DNA of 64,000 nucleotides from Methylobacterium sp. AMS5 (GTDB lineage Bacteria; Pseudomonadota; Alphaproteobacteria; Rhizobiales; Beijerinckiaceae). The stretch is taken from the NCBI RefSeq assembly GCF_001542815.1, contig NZ_CP006992.1:1617501-1681500 (forward strand). Reading direction: 5' to 3'. Made by a program: the position numbers and the translations under genes. How positions within the stretch are numbered: position 1 is the first letter of the stretch; every line of letters starts with the position of its first letter. A model generated the notes under the pieces. It saw only the letters and a program-made list of their open reading frames with translations. It had not been told where the DNA came from and made no database searches. This document shows positions 36,107-45,264 of the stretch, piece by piece.

Positions 36107-37405
36107 ATGACGCATGATCTCGAAACCGCCGCCTGCGAGCGCGGCATCAAGTATTTCCTCGTCTCCTATACCGACCTGTTCGGCACGCAGCGCGCCAAGC
36201 TGGTGCCGGCGGCCGCCATCGGCAGCACCTGCCGCAACGGCGCGGGGTTCGCCGGCTTCGCCACATGGCTCGACATGAGCCCCGCCGACGCGGACCTGTT
36301 GGCGATGCCCGACTCGGAAGGGCTGATCCAGCTGCCCTGGAAGCCGGAAGTCGGCTGGCTGCCCGCCGACCTCGTGATGAACGGCAAGCCGGTCGAGCAG
36401 GGGCCGCGCAACATCCTCAAGCGGCTCATCAAGGAGGCCGCCCAAGAGGGGCTGCAGATGAAGAGCGGCGTCGAGTGCGAGTTCTTCCTGATCACCCCCT
36501 GCGGCTCGGAGCCCGCCGACACCGCCGATAAGCAGACCAAGCCCTGCTACGACCAGTCGGCGCTGATGCGCCGCTACGAGGTGATCACCGAGATCTGCGA
36601 CGCGATGCTGGCGCTGGGCTGGAAGCCCTACCAGAACGACCATGAGGACGCGAACGGCCAGTTCGAGATGAACTGGGACTACGACGACGCGCTGGTCACC
36701 GCCGACCGGCACGCCTTCTTCAAGTACATGACCCGCTCGATCGCCGAGAAGCACGGCCTTCGCGCGACCTTCATGCCCAAGCCCTTCATGGACCTGACGG
36801 GCTCGGGCTGCCACGCCCACGTCTCGCTCTGGCGCGACGGCCAGAACGTCTTTTCCGATCGCTCCGACGAGATCGGCCTGTCGCGCGAGGGCTACCACTT
36901 CATCGGCGGCCTCATTCACTCGGCGGATGCGCTGGCCGCGCTGACCAATCCGTGCGTGAACTCCTACAAGCGCATCAACGCGCCGCGCACCACCTCGGGC
37001 GCGACCTGGGCGCCCAACACCGTGACCTATACGGGCAACAACCGCACCCACATGATCCGCATCCCCGACGGCGGGCGCTTCGAGTTCCGTCTCGCGGATG
37101 GGGCGGCCAACCCCTACCTGCTCCAGGCGGGCCTTCTCGCCGCCGGCCTCGACGGGCTTCGCCACGGGCGCGATCCGGGCCAGCGCCTCGACATCAACAT
37201 GTACACCGACGGGCATACGGTGGAGGGCGTCAAGCGCCTGCCGCTCAACCTGCTCGATGCGCTGCGCGCCCTCGAAGCGAGCCCCGTCCTCAACGAGGCG
37301 CTCGGCGCCTTCGTGCCGAGCTACCTCAAGCTCAAGCGCCAGGAATGGGACGATTACTGCCGCCACCTCACCCAGTGGGAGCGCGACACGACCCTCGACT
37401 GCTGA
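36107..37405 (+). CDS. gmaS: Gamma-glutamylmethylamide synthetase (glutamine synthetase type III/GlnT-like)
   Basis: This ATP-dependent ligase joins methylamine to the gamma-carboxyl of glutamate, the first step of the NMG pathway. The 432-residue protein has glutamine-synthetase signatures: ECEFFL and EDANGQFEMNW (metal-binding Glu residues), GSGCHAHVSLW, NSYKRINAPRTTSGATWAP and GGRFEFRLADGAANPYL. ATG 36107 lies 9 nt after GGGAGG; ATG 36098 would sit on top of that site. Assignment as GmaS rather than ordinary GlnA rests on the adjoining mgs and mgd genes. Confidence 0.9.
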   Translation: MTHDLETAACERGIKYFLVSYTDLFGTQRAKLVPAAAIGSTCRNGAGFAGFATWLDMSPADADLLAMPDSEGLIQLPWKPEVGWLPADLVMNGKPVEQGPRNILKRLIKEAAQEGLQMKSGVECEFFLITPCGSEPADTADKQTKPCYDQSALMRRYEVITEICDAMLALGWKPYQNDHEDANGQFEMNWDYDDALVTADRHAFFKYMTRSIAEKHGLRATFMPKPFMDLTGSGCHAHVSLWRDGQNVFSDRSDEIGLSREGYHFIGGLIHSADALAALTNPCVNSYKRINAPRTTSGATWAPNTVTYTGNNRTHMIRIPDGGRFEFRLADGAANPYLLQAGLLAAGLDGLRHGRDPGQRLDINMYTDGHTVEGVKRLPLNLLDALRALEASPVLNEALGAFVPSYLKLKRQEWDDYCRHLTQWERDTTLDC

Positions 37406-37595
37406 GCGATCCTCCGGCTCCGGCCGATCCCTTCGGTCCGATGCCGGTCTCGCGCGGCGCCGGGCGGACGCGATGAGGCCGAACGCGTCCAGGGGACAGG
37501 GCGGCGTGAGGTCGGTTGCCCGATCCCGCCCCGTCGGCCTATCGATCGCCCAGCCGCCGTCGCCCCGACGGAGCAACAGGGAGACCCGATGGCCG

Positions 37596-38105
37596 ATGAC
37601 GTGGCTCGGACGCCTCCTTCTGGCCGCCTTCGCCCTGATCGTGGCCATCCCGGCCGGCGCCCTGACACTCGGCGCCGGGGTGCTTCTCGATCCGGGCTTC
37701 CGTGAGGCGTTGGGCGAACTCGGCCTCGTCGGCCTCTTCGCCGGCCTGTCGGATCTCGCGCAAGGCGTTCCGCCGGACATGGCGGTGATGGCCGTGATCC
37801 TCTTCGCCCAGGCGCTCAGCCTCCTGCTGATCCTGCCGCCGACGCTGGCCGCGCTCGTCGGCGAGATGCTCGGGCTGCGCTCCCCGTTCTGGTACGGCGG
37901 CGCGGCTGGCGGCCTCATGGCGCTTCTGCCCTGGCTCGCCCGTGGCGGCCCGCCACCGGTCGCCGGATCGGTGGCGTCAGCCGCGGAAGCGCGGCTGGCC
38001 GCGATCCTCCTCGTGACGGGCGCCGTCTCGGGTCTGGTCTACTGGCTGATCGCCGGCCGTAGCGTCGGCGACCGGACACAGCGGCGCGGCGCCGACGCAT
38101 TTTAG
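37596..38105 (+). CDS. Small multi-pass membrane protein, unknown
   Basis: The 169-residue product has four hydrophobic segments: LLLAAFALIVAIPAGALTLG, MAVMAVILFAQALSLLLILPP, FWYGGAAGGLMALLPWLA and LAAILLVTGAVSGLVYWLIAG. No family was recognised. ATG 37596 (MTWLGRLLL) opens directly into the first helix; the frame is open further upstream but overlaps gmaS in a coding-poor way. It follows gmaS by 190 nt and may or may not belong to the methylamine locus. Confidence 0.6.
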   Translation: MTWLGRLLLAAFALIVAIPAGALTLGAGVLLDPGFREALGELGLVGLFAGLSDLAQGVPPDMAVMAVILFAQALSLLLILPPTLAALVGEMLGLRSPFWYGGAAGGLMALLPWLARGGPPPVAGSVASAAEARLAAILLVTGAVSGLVYWLIAGRSVGDRTQRRGADAF

Positions 38106-38215
38106 GGGTGGACAGGCGTCCGCCATCGCTTATGAAAATGGGGTGCTTCCGAAGCCTCGCGCTCGGAATCACCCTCCGGCTCAAGGGCGCATCGTCGCTC
38201 CGCGAGCGGCCGGAT

Positions 38216-38290
38216 GCGGGCGTAGTTCAGTGGTAGAACGTCAGCTTCCCAAGCTGAATGTCGTCGGTTCGATCCCGATCGCCCGCTCCA
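38216..38290 (+). tRNA. tRNA-Gly(CCC)
   Basis: The cloverleaf is complete. The acceptor stem is GCGGGCG/CGCCCGC, the D-arm is TAGTTCAGTGGTAGAA, and the anticodon stem TCAGC/GCTGA has loop TTCCCAA (anticodon CCC). The T-arm is TCGGTTCGATCCCGA, with encoded CCA at 38288-38290. It marks the left edge of the accessory island and is a plausible integration site. Confidence 0.95.
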
Positions 38291-38760
38291 AAAAATCCTC
38301 AAGCCCAGGCATACGCTTACGAGGACCGCGCACACGTACGCCCGTTGATCGGCTGTCTTCCGTACAACGAAGGGTACAACCCACCGGGGACGATGTGTCG
38401 CACTGCGGATCCGGGAGCGGGCCGACGGTTGCGCAAGGTACGATGCAACGGCCTACGCGGCAGGCGATACCTTCGTCGGGACGTGTTCTGCGTCGAAATG
38501 CTCTCCCAGGTTCAAGGCGCTCGAAGCGAGACGTGGGGCGACATCCATTCCTCCTAGCTCTGCGTCCCAGTCGTCTCGAGGCTGTCGAGGTACATCAGTT
38601 AAATCCACTGTCGCGATCCGGTTGCGGCACGCTAGCGGAGCTCTCCGGTGGTCGGCTTGGACCCGCAAGGCCGTTCCTTCCGACCGAGCGGCAGGAGGAG
38701 CGTTCGGGTCGCCGACGGGCCGTCGGGTCAAGCCGAAACAGCAACCCGCGATGCCCGAAG
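38291..38760. other. Gene-poor stretch after tRNA-Gly
   Basis: About 470 bases with no recognisable gene. Composition is less GC-biased than the core, and several short frames on both strands have no coding character. This is the first sequence of the island. Confidence 0.5.
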
Positions 38761-39355
38761 GTCGTGTTCGAGCATGGATCCGCGGACGCAGGCGCTGGAT
38801 GCCGTCGCCCGCGTACCGAATGCGGGGGCTGGAGACCGACGCGGCCGACGCTTGGGTGTCGCGCCGGTCGTGGCTGAGGCAGTGGAGGCTGCACGCCTCA
38901 GGCCGGCCCGGCGGGCCTTGCCGGAGCACCTGCCGCGCGAGAGCGTGGTCCATCCCGGTCCCTGCAGCTGCCCGGCCTGCGGCGGGGGCTTACGCCGGAT
39001 CGGCGAGGACGTGACCGAGAGCCTCGACTACGTGCCAGGCCGGTTCAAGGTCGTGTGTCATGTGCGCGAGGCCTTCGCCTGCCGCGCCTGCGAGCAGGTG
39101 GTGCAGGCGCCCGCGCCCCACCACGCCGTTCCCCACGGACGGGCTGGTCCCGGACTGCTCGCCCACATCGCGGTGGCGAAGTTCGACGGCCACCTGCCGC
39201 TCTACCGCCAGGCCGAGATCTACGCCCGTGACGGCGTGGACCTGGCCACCTCGACGCTCTCGGGCTGACTCGGTACCACCGCATCCGCCCTGAGGCCGCT
39301 GGTCGACCTGCTACGCCGGGAGGTGATCGCCGGCTCGGCCGTGCTGCACGGCGAT
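38761..39355 (+). pseudogene. IS66-family transposase (TnpC) fragment with in-frame stop
   Basis: The frame carries the IS66 N-terminal zinc-finger region: ARRALPEHLPRESVVHPG, then CxxC pairs (CSCPACGGG, CRACEQ), then GRAGPGLLAHIAVAKFDGHLPLYRQAE. At 39266-39268 a TGA replaces the conserved Trp of STLSGW. Past it the same frame resumes with LGTTASALRPLVDLLRREV...LHGDD and breaks off at about 39355, where it is fused to an IS5 fragment. Most of the DDE domain is missing. Confidence 0.8.
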
Positions 39356-39800
39356 GACATCATGCGCTTGGCCTTCCGTGATCTTCAGCGCCACGGGACG
39401 CCCTTCGGCATCCACCAGCGCGTGGATCTTGCTTGTCAGGCCGCCGCGCGAGCGACCCATGCCACCGGATCCGCCCTCTCTTTTGGGCGCAGGCGGCATG
39501 CTGATGCACCCGCACGCTCATGGCGTCGATCATCTGCAGGTCGCCGTCGTAAGCCTTTGACGCCGCGTCCAGAAGCCGATCCCAGATGCCACGCTTGCGC
39601 CAGCGCCGGAAGCGCTTGCCGCAGGTCGTATGCGGGCCATAGCGCGCCGGGATATCGGCTCAGGGTGCACCCGTGCGCAGCTGCCAGAAGATCCCGTTCA
39701 GAACCCGCCGGTCGTCCAAGCGCTCCTTGCCACGCACGTCCGTCGGCAACAGCGGATCGATCACCGCCCACTCAGCATCCGTCAGGTCAAACCGCGCCAT
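39353..39800 (-). pseudogene. IS5-family transposase fragment (nonsense and frameshift)
   Basis: Reading from 39800 the protein starts MARFDLTDAEWAVIDPLLP and runs through a DUF4096-type N-terminal domain. A TGA stands where RTGAPWADIP expects Trp (near 39659). The frame continues to QMIDAMSVRVHQHA, then needs a shift near 39500 to reach MGRSRGGLTSKIHALVDAEG and GQAHD. It ends at the IS66 junction at about 39353. It is doubly inactivated and truncated. Confidence 0.85.
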
Positions 39801-39835
39801 CCTGGCCCCTCCTGCTCAGCAGGCTAACGATGCTG

Positions 39836-40620
39836 CGGCTCAACCGTGCCAGCCATTATGGGTTCGCGACCTAGGTGTTGATACCTAACGGCGATCGAAG
39901 AAAAGACGCAAAGGGCCGCTTCGCCTTTCTCATTTCGGAAATTCAAGCATGGGGGTGATTGAACTGCACAACTTTAGCGACTTTGCCGAATGCCCCCTAT
40001 GTTCATAAGTCAAGGCGACGATCGGAAATACACTTTAGATACAGTGAGTTAGCTGCCCTTTGCGGGCAAGTCGTCTGAATGAGCCTTGCGGGTGACGAAT
40101 CTAGCTACGCCTCTGATCCGAAATTCCCTGTCTCAGAATGACGGTCCTCGACGGCCGGATAGACAATCACGATAATAGGAAAATAAACAAATTCTATTGT
40201 CCTGTACATGCTCTTCATCGATCCTCGACGGAAACGATCGTTTATGAGGACGATGGAGGCGCGCTTTCGCGATCCGAGCCTGCTCCGTGAACGGCATTCC
40301 AACAGCCACTGTCTCTCGTCCGATCGAGCACTCGTCGGTTGCGGTAATGCTTCGGATCTACACGCCTTCGGTACACGAGATGGATCAATGGCAAGGCGAT
40401 TTTGACCGGGTTGAGCGGGCTCGTCTCAAGCGACATCATCAACATTTCGGCGGCAACAGCGCTACAAATGCGCAAGTCATTGATATCTTGAGGGACAAAC
40501 TAGCATTACAGCTGCATCCTCCTTCTGAAATGCTCCTGTCGCGCGCAAGTTGCGATAGCGACTTGGCCTTAGAGCTACGCCCGAGCGTGTTGGGACGGGT
40601 CGGGCTCTGAGACGTTGAGG
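39836..40620. other. AT-richer gene-poor stretch
   Basis: About 785 bases of clearly lower GC (for example around 40140-40215) with no gene that I can support. Short frames exist on both strands, but none has family motifs or a ribosome-binding site. Confidence 0.5.
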
Positions 40621-40861
40621 GGTGAAGGAGGATGCCGATGCCTTCACCGGTGTCCGTCGATCTCCGCTCGCGCCCAGGCCGTCGGGGGGCGATCACGTCT
40701 CGCACCGGATCGAGGCGCAGGCCGACCTGATCCTGACGACCTACGAGGCGCGGCCCGCGATCTTCCGGCACGAGTTGCGTGACGCCTTGGTCAAGCACGG
40801 CGTGCAGACCAGCACGAGCAGCCTATCCCGCTTCTTCGCCCGGCGTGGCATCACCCGTAAA

Positions 40862-42217
40862 ACGTATGGCCCGCCCCGTCCGCAAGTGGCTCGGATCCGC
40901 TGGTCTGTGCAGTCTGCATAAACGTATCCGGCCTTCCGGCAGCGCCGTTGGCCAAGATGGAGATCCGCGCGTCCTGGGCCTCATAAAGGGGTCGGCGTCG
41001 AGCGCCATTTTTGCGGAGAGGTTTCCAGAACACCGGTCGACTGTCAGGCCATCTTCCTCTCACCGCCCGCAGACATCGTAAGGCCGGCGCGTCCGCGCCG
41101 GCCGAACTCGGATCAGGCGGCCACGGCCGCCGGCTCGTAGACCCGCCCGTGGCGCAGCAGCGCCCAGACGATGCGCGCCATCTTGGCCGCCAGGGCGACC
41201 ACCGCCGTGTTGACGTGCGACCGCGCCAGCAGCCCGCGCAGCCACTGCCCGAGATGGGTGTCCCTCTGGCGCAGCGAGGGCAGCGCGGCGCGGGCACCCT
41301 GGACCAGCGTCTTGCGCAGGTACTTGCTGCCGCGCTTGGTGATGCCGACGAGCCGAGGCTTCCCGCCGGTCGTCACCTGCCGCGGTACGAGACCAAGCCA
41401 AGCCGCTAGATCGCGCCCGCGGGCGAAGCTGGCCACGTCGCCGATGGCCGCCACCAGCGCGGTCGCGTTAAGTGCGCCGATGCCCGGGATCGTGGTCAGC
41501 CGACGAGCGTCCTCGTTGATGCGGGCCTGCTCAGCGAACTCGGCGTCGAGCGCGGCGATGCGCTGGTCGAGCTCCTGCCAGCGTTCGCGCACCTCGGCCA
41601 TGAGGGTGCGCACGCGCGGTGTGAGCGACGCGCCCGCGTCCGTGTCCAGCAACGCGGCCAGGCAAGCAGTGAGCTTGGCGCGCCCCTGCGCCACGATGTG
41701 GCCACGCTCCAGCAGGACGGAACGGATCTGGTTGGTCAGCGCCGTGCGCTCGCCCACGAGCTGGTCGCGGACCCGGTGCAGGGTCTGCACGTCGAGCTGC
41801 GCCTCGGACTTGAGTGCCACGAAGCGCATCGTCGGGCGTGTGGCCGCCTCGGCGATGGCCTCGGCGTCGCGGTCGTCGTTCTTCTGCGCCTTGACGTAGG
41901 GGCGCACGTACTCCGGCGACATCAGCCGGACGGTGTTGCCCTGCTCGGCCAGGGCGCGGCCCATGTGGTGGGCGCCGCAGCAGGCCTCCATCGCAACGAC
42001 ACACCCCGGCAGCTTCGCGCCGAAGGCGATCACCCCCTCGCGCCGCATGCGTCGGCGCAGCACGACCCGCCCCGCCGCGTCCAGCCCGACGAGGCTGCAG
42101 CTGTTCTTGCCCAGGTCGATCCCAAGAACCGCAATCGTCATCGTCCCGCTCCCTTCCTCATCTCGGCTACCCTGCAAGCCTAGCAGCGCAGTCCGGTGAG
42201 GGGCGGGCCATCCATAA
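40862..42217. mobile_element. IS110-family insertion within IS630
   Basis: These roughly 1350 bases split the IS630 transposase and contain one intact IS110-type transposase on the minus strand. The edges are placed from loss and resumption of IS630 homology. The direct repeat CATAAAGGGG occurs at 40982-40991 and 42213-42222, so the IS110 copy proper may be 40992-42222, with about 120 bp of other DNA at the left. Confidence 0.65.
41113..42141 (-). CDS. IS110-family transposase
   Basis: This 342-residue DEDD transposase has N-terminal MTIAVLGIDLGKNSCSLVGLD (first Asp), CVVAMEACCGAHHMG (Glu) and KNDDRDAEAIAEA (Asp pair). The C-terminal Transposase_20 domain has LTTIPGIGALNATALVAAIGD and FARGRDLAAWLGLVPRQ, with the conserved Ser-type region GITKRGSKYLRKTLVQGARAAL. 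It appears intact and potentially active. ATG 42141 is chosen; an upstream ATG adds 12 unrelated residues. Confidence 0.93.
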   Translation of the reverse strand: MTIAVLGIDLGKNSCSLVGLDAAGRVVLRRRMRREGVIAFGAKLPGCVVAMEACCGAHHMGRALAEQGNTVRLMSPEYVRPYVKAQKNDDRDAEAIAEAATRPTMRFVALKSEAQLDVQTLHRVRDQLVGERTALTNQIRSVLLERGHIVAQGRAKLTACLAALLDTDAGASLTPRVRTLMAEVRERWQELDQRIAALDAEFAEQARINEDARRLTTIPGIGALNATALVAAIGDVASFARGRDLAAWLGLVPRQVTTGGKPRLVGITKRGSKYLRKTLVQGARAALPSLRQRDTHLGQWLRGLLARSHVNTAVVALAAKMARIVWALLRHGRVYEPAAVAA

Positions 42218-43023
42218 AGGGGCGATCCACGCCGCCGAGCAGGTGCGCGAGGATATAAGGGCCGCTCGCGAGGCGTGGTTCGAGAACCAGGATGCCCTCG
42301 ATCCCGACAGGCTGGTCTTCCTCGACGAGACCGCTGCGGCCACCAACCTGGCCCGCCGCTACGGTCGAGCTCCGCGGGGCGAGCGCTGCCGCCTCGCCGT
42401 CCCGCACGGGCACTACAAGACCACCACCATCACCGCCACGCTGCGCAGCGCTGGCCTGTGTGCCACCACCCTGTTCGACGGAGCCATCAACGGCGCACGC
42501 TTCCGGGTATGTCACCGACACGCTCGTGCCCGTGCTCAGGCTCGGAGACACCGTCATCCTCGACAACCTGCAGGCCCACAAGGTGACGAGGGTGCGCGAG
42601 GCCATCGAGGCTGCCGGGGCGAGGCTGCTCTACCTCCCGCCCTACAGCCCGGACTTCAATCCGGTCGAGCAGATCTTCGCCAAGTTGAAGGGCCTGCTCC
42701 GAACCGCGGCGGCCCGCACTGTCCCAGACCTGTGGCACACCATCCGCCAGGCCTTCACTCGCTTCACAGCCGACGAATGCCGCAACTGCATCGCTGCCGC
42801 CGGTTACGAGACCGACTTGGCCGTCGCTACGTGAGCGGGCACGGCTCTAGCTACGTAAGCGAGAGCGGCTCTAGCCGTCGAGGTTCGTCCCATCGGCCAG
42901 ACTGCATCGCCCGGCCGATCATGCCCCGGCAGCGGGCTCCGGACTGAAAAAGCCGGAAGCTGGATTATGACTGTTCCGGACCGGATTTTGCCGAACGAAG
43001 ATGTTGATTGTCGCCGTCGCTTT

Positions 43024-45147
43024 TCAGACTGCGGCCGCGCGGCAACTCCAGGCAGTACGCTCCATCGTCGCGAAGCGCGATGTATCAAGGCCACGGATCG
43101 TCTGAGAGTCCGCCTCGACCAGCGCGTCGTAAGCAAGCCGCCAGTAGCCATTCTTCACGAAACGGCGAACCCGACTTTCGACGAGGGGGTCCGAGAACGG
43201 CGGCGGCAACGATCGAAGCCCCCGGTCGTTTCTCAAATAGAATAGCGCGGCATCCATGATCAGACGTCCGTCGTCGAAAGGCCAGTGTCCGATAACGTCG
43301 GTGAGGATGCGCCAATCTGCGTTCGTGAGTGAGTGCTCCTTTCGCTGAGCTTTGGCCAACAGCGACGCGTCAATCTCCACGAGATTGGCGCGCCTCGTCT
43401 TCGGCGGCGGACACACCCTACGGACGGTGACAGGATCCAGGCCGGCCAGCGGGATCCGATTGTTCCGGGTGGCGAGGGCGGAAGGCGCGAACGTGATCTC
43501 AAGCGTGTACCCAGCCTCGCCTTCGGGTTGATCGATCACGACCTTCTCGACGAGATCCCTCAAAGTTTGCACGAGAAGAAGATCGGCTTCGTTGGTTGCG
43601 ACCATCGGCAGACGTCGAATGAGTTCGTCCATCTCGCTCCGCAGCGAGACGAAATCTACGGGTTCGGCGCGGGGCATCGATGCCACATTCGGAAGACTGG
43701 CCAGAGCGAGGCGGTGATCGGCCCGTTCAGCCGTCTTCCGCGCGCGGGCGCGTTCCAAGTCTTCGTCCGTACCACCTTTGTTAATCGAACGGTCGATGCT
43801 CTTCTCTAGCCAATCGTCGATTTTGACGATCCGGCGCAGACGTTTCTTCATCTCGCGGGCAACTTCCTCCTCAATACGGCGCAGCTGAGCCTCGTACTCA
43901 CGGGCGTATGTCGAGAGATCGGCCGAAGTCAGGAGAGTATCCCGGATTTCGCGCAGCACCTCGCATTCGACGAACGTCGAACTTACACTGCGGGATCTGT
44001 CGCAGCGACCGCCTTCCGACTCTGCGTAGCAGCGGAGGCTCCGGGTCGCCGTAGCTCTTTTGAAACTTGCGGCCACGGATGCTCCGCAGACACAACGATA
44101 CCGCCCGTGGAACAATAGCGTAGATTTCCCGCTGGCTTTTTCACGAGGTTTCCTGACACCTTTCTCATCGTTCATGCGTTTGAGGCGGCAAAGTACGCGC
44201 AACCATAGACCCCGATCGACGATGCCCCATTCCGGCTTGGCTCCGTACACCCAGTTGGTACTGGGCCGCATTTGTACTATCTTAGAAATATTGTCGAGGC
44301 GGCGGACCCGTTTCCTCTTGCCGTAGATGTACACGCCGACGTACTTGGGATTGCGGAGAATGCCGCTACCAGATCCAGCGGTTCCGATGATCACGGTGCG
44401 AGTCCATTGAGCCTTCCCCGACGGGGACGGGACGTCCTCGCTGTTGAGCAGGCGGGCGATCCGGGTAGCATCCACGCCGCTGTCGAAAAGTCTGTAGATC
44501 CTGGCGACCACGGCGGCTTCCTGCGGGACGACGACGAGTTCGCCGACGTCCGCACCGCAGCGGTAGCCATATGGAATTCCGCCGAGATGGCGGCCTCTCA
44601 GAGCTGAGCGCCATGCGCCTTGGCTCATAAGCCGGAGCATTCTCTCCCGCTGCTCCATCCCTATGAAGCCATAGAACACGGCGTGGACGTCATCGACCGG
44701 GCCGACGCCTCCGCTCGTGACATGTATCTCGATGCCGAGCGCCTTCAACTCCTGGTAGATCTGCAGGACATGGGCTACGTTCCGCGAGAGCCGATCGAGA
44801 TGTTCGCAGACCAGCTTGTCGAACCCTTTGCCGCCCTCACGGGCCAGCAGGCGCAGCGCGGCCAGATCGTCCCGGCCTTCGAGATAGAAGCCCGATTTGC
44901 CACGATCGACGAAAAGATGGCCGGATGCTACGGGCGTCATGCCGTTCAGACGTGCATAGGTTTCGCACCCTTCGATCTGACGATCTATACTAGTTTCCCT
45001 CTGTCCTTCGGAAGAATATCGGCAGTAGTACACGCATCTATCGCCGGCAACCATGGCTGGCGGCGCCGGGGCGTGCATGGCGGTCCACGCCTCGGGCAGC
45101 AGGTCGGCGACGGATTCGGCCGATCCATGCGGTATATGTTTGGGCAT
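43024..45147 (-). CDS. Large serine recombinase with C-terminal DUF4096-like domain (second of tandem pair)
   Basis: The 707-residue recombinase (ATG 45147; ATG 45207 is possible) has a resolvase-type catalytic domain. Its signature is VYYCRYSSEGQ with the presumed nucleophile Ser45, then LVCEHLDRLSRN and a long recombinase domain (GIPYGYRCG, ILRNPKYVGVYIYG). Cysteines of a zinc ribbon (CVCG...C...CD) and an Arg/Glu-rich coiled coil at about 430-500 follow. Residues 607-707 (LTNADWRILTDVIG, RLIMDAALFYLR, LRSLPPPF, RRFVKNGYWRL) resemble DUF4096 from IS5 transposases, unusual for this family. It lies 117 nt after the first recombinase, same strand. Confidence 0.88.
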   Translation of the reverse strand: MPKHIPHGSAESVADLLPEAWTAMHAPAPPAMVAGDRCVYYCRYSSEGQRETSIDRQIEGCETYARLNGMTPVASGHLFVDRGKSGFYLEGRDDLAALRLLAREGGKGFDKLVCEHLDRLSRNVAHVLQIYQELKALGIEIHVTSGGVGPVDDVHAVFYGFIGMEQRERMLRLMSQGAWRSALRGRHLGGIPYGYRCGADVGELVVVPQEAAVVARIYRLFDSGVDATRIARLLNSEDVPSPSGKAQWTRTVIIGTAGSGSGILRNPKYVGVYIYGKRKRVRRLDNISKIVQMRPSTNWVYGAKPEWGIVDRGLWLRVLCRLKRMNDEKGVRKPREKASGKSTLLFHGRYRCVCGASVAASFKRATATRSLRCYAESEGGRCDRSRSVSSTFVECEVLREIRDTLLTSADLSTYAREYEAQLRRIEEEVAREMKKRLRRIVKIDDWLEKSIDRSINKGGTDEDLERARARKTAERADHRLALASLPNVASMPRAEPVDFVSLRSEMDELIRRLPMVATNEADLLLVQTLRDLVEKVVIDQPEGEAGYTLEITFAPSALATRNNRIPLAGLDPVTVRRVCPPPKTRRANLVEIDASLLAKAQRKEHSLTNADWRILTDVIGHWPFDDGRLIMDAALFYLRNDRGLRSLPPPFSDPLVESRVRRFVKNGYWRLAYDALVEADSQTIRGLDTSRFATMERTAWSCRAAAV

Positions 45148-45264
45148 CGCGACGATCCAGTTCAGCATGGAGCACGCGCCAATCATGCTGCCTGGGTGCC
45201 ATGGCATCCGGGCAGCCGAGCGCAGCTTGAAGGGAGAAGTTCGGTACCGGTTTCTTCGATTGTT

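Larger units (their letters stand above)
40630..42834 (+). pseudogene. IS630-family transposase, deleted, split by IS110 and frameshifted
   Basis: Three lesions are visible. The start MPMPSPVSVDLRSR jumps by a frame change into GDHVSHRIEAQADLIL, which loses the N-terminal HTH. After ARRGITRK (about 40862) the gene is interrupted by other DNA including an IS110 element, and resumes at about 42217 with HAAEQVREDIRAAREAWFEN. Near 42507, INGARF to YVTDTLVPV needs a one-base shift. The DDE residues can still be seen: VFLDET, ILDNLQAHK and PDFNPVEQIFAKLK. Confidence 0.85.

Noticed and set aside
38216..38290. Second copy of the tRNA-Gly 3' end within the window as a right attachment site
   Set aside because: Scanning the region up to 64 kb showed only short matches (for example GTCGATCCCGA near 61.88 kb), too short to call.
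40287..40610. A 107-codon plus-strand frame in the AT-richer stretch
   Set aside because: No homology cue, no ribosome-binding site, and other frames are equally open; not reported as a gene.
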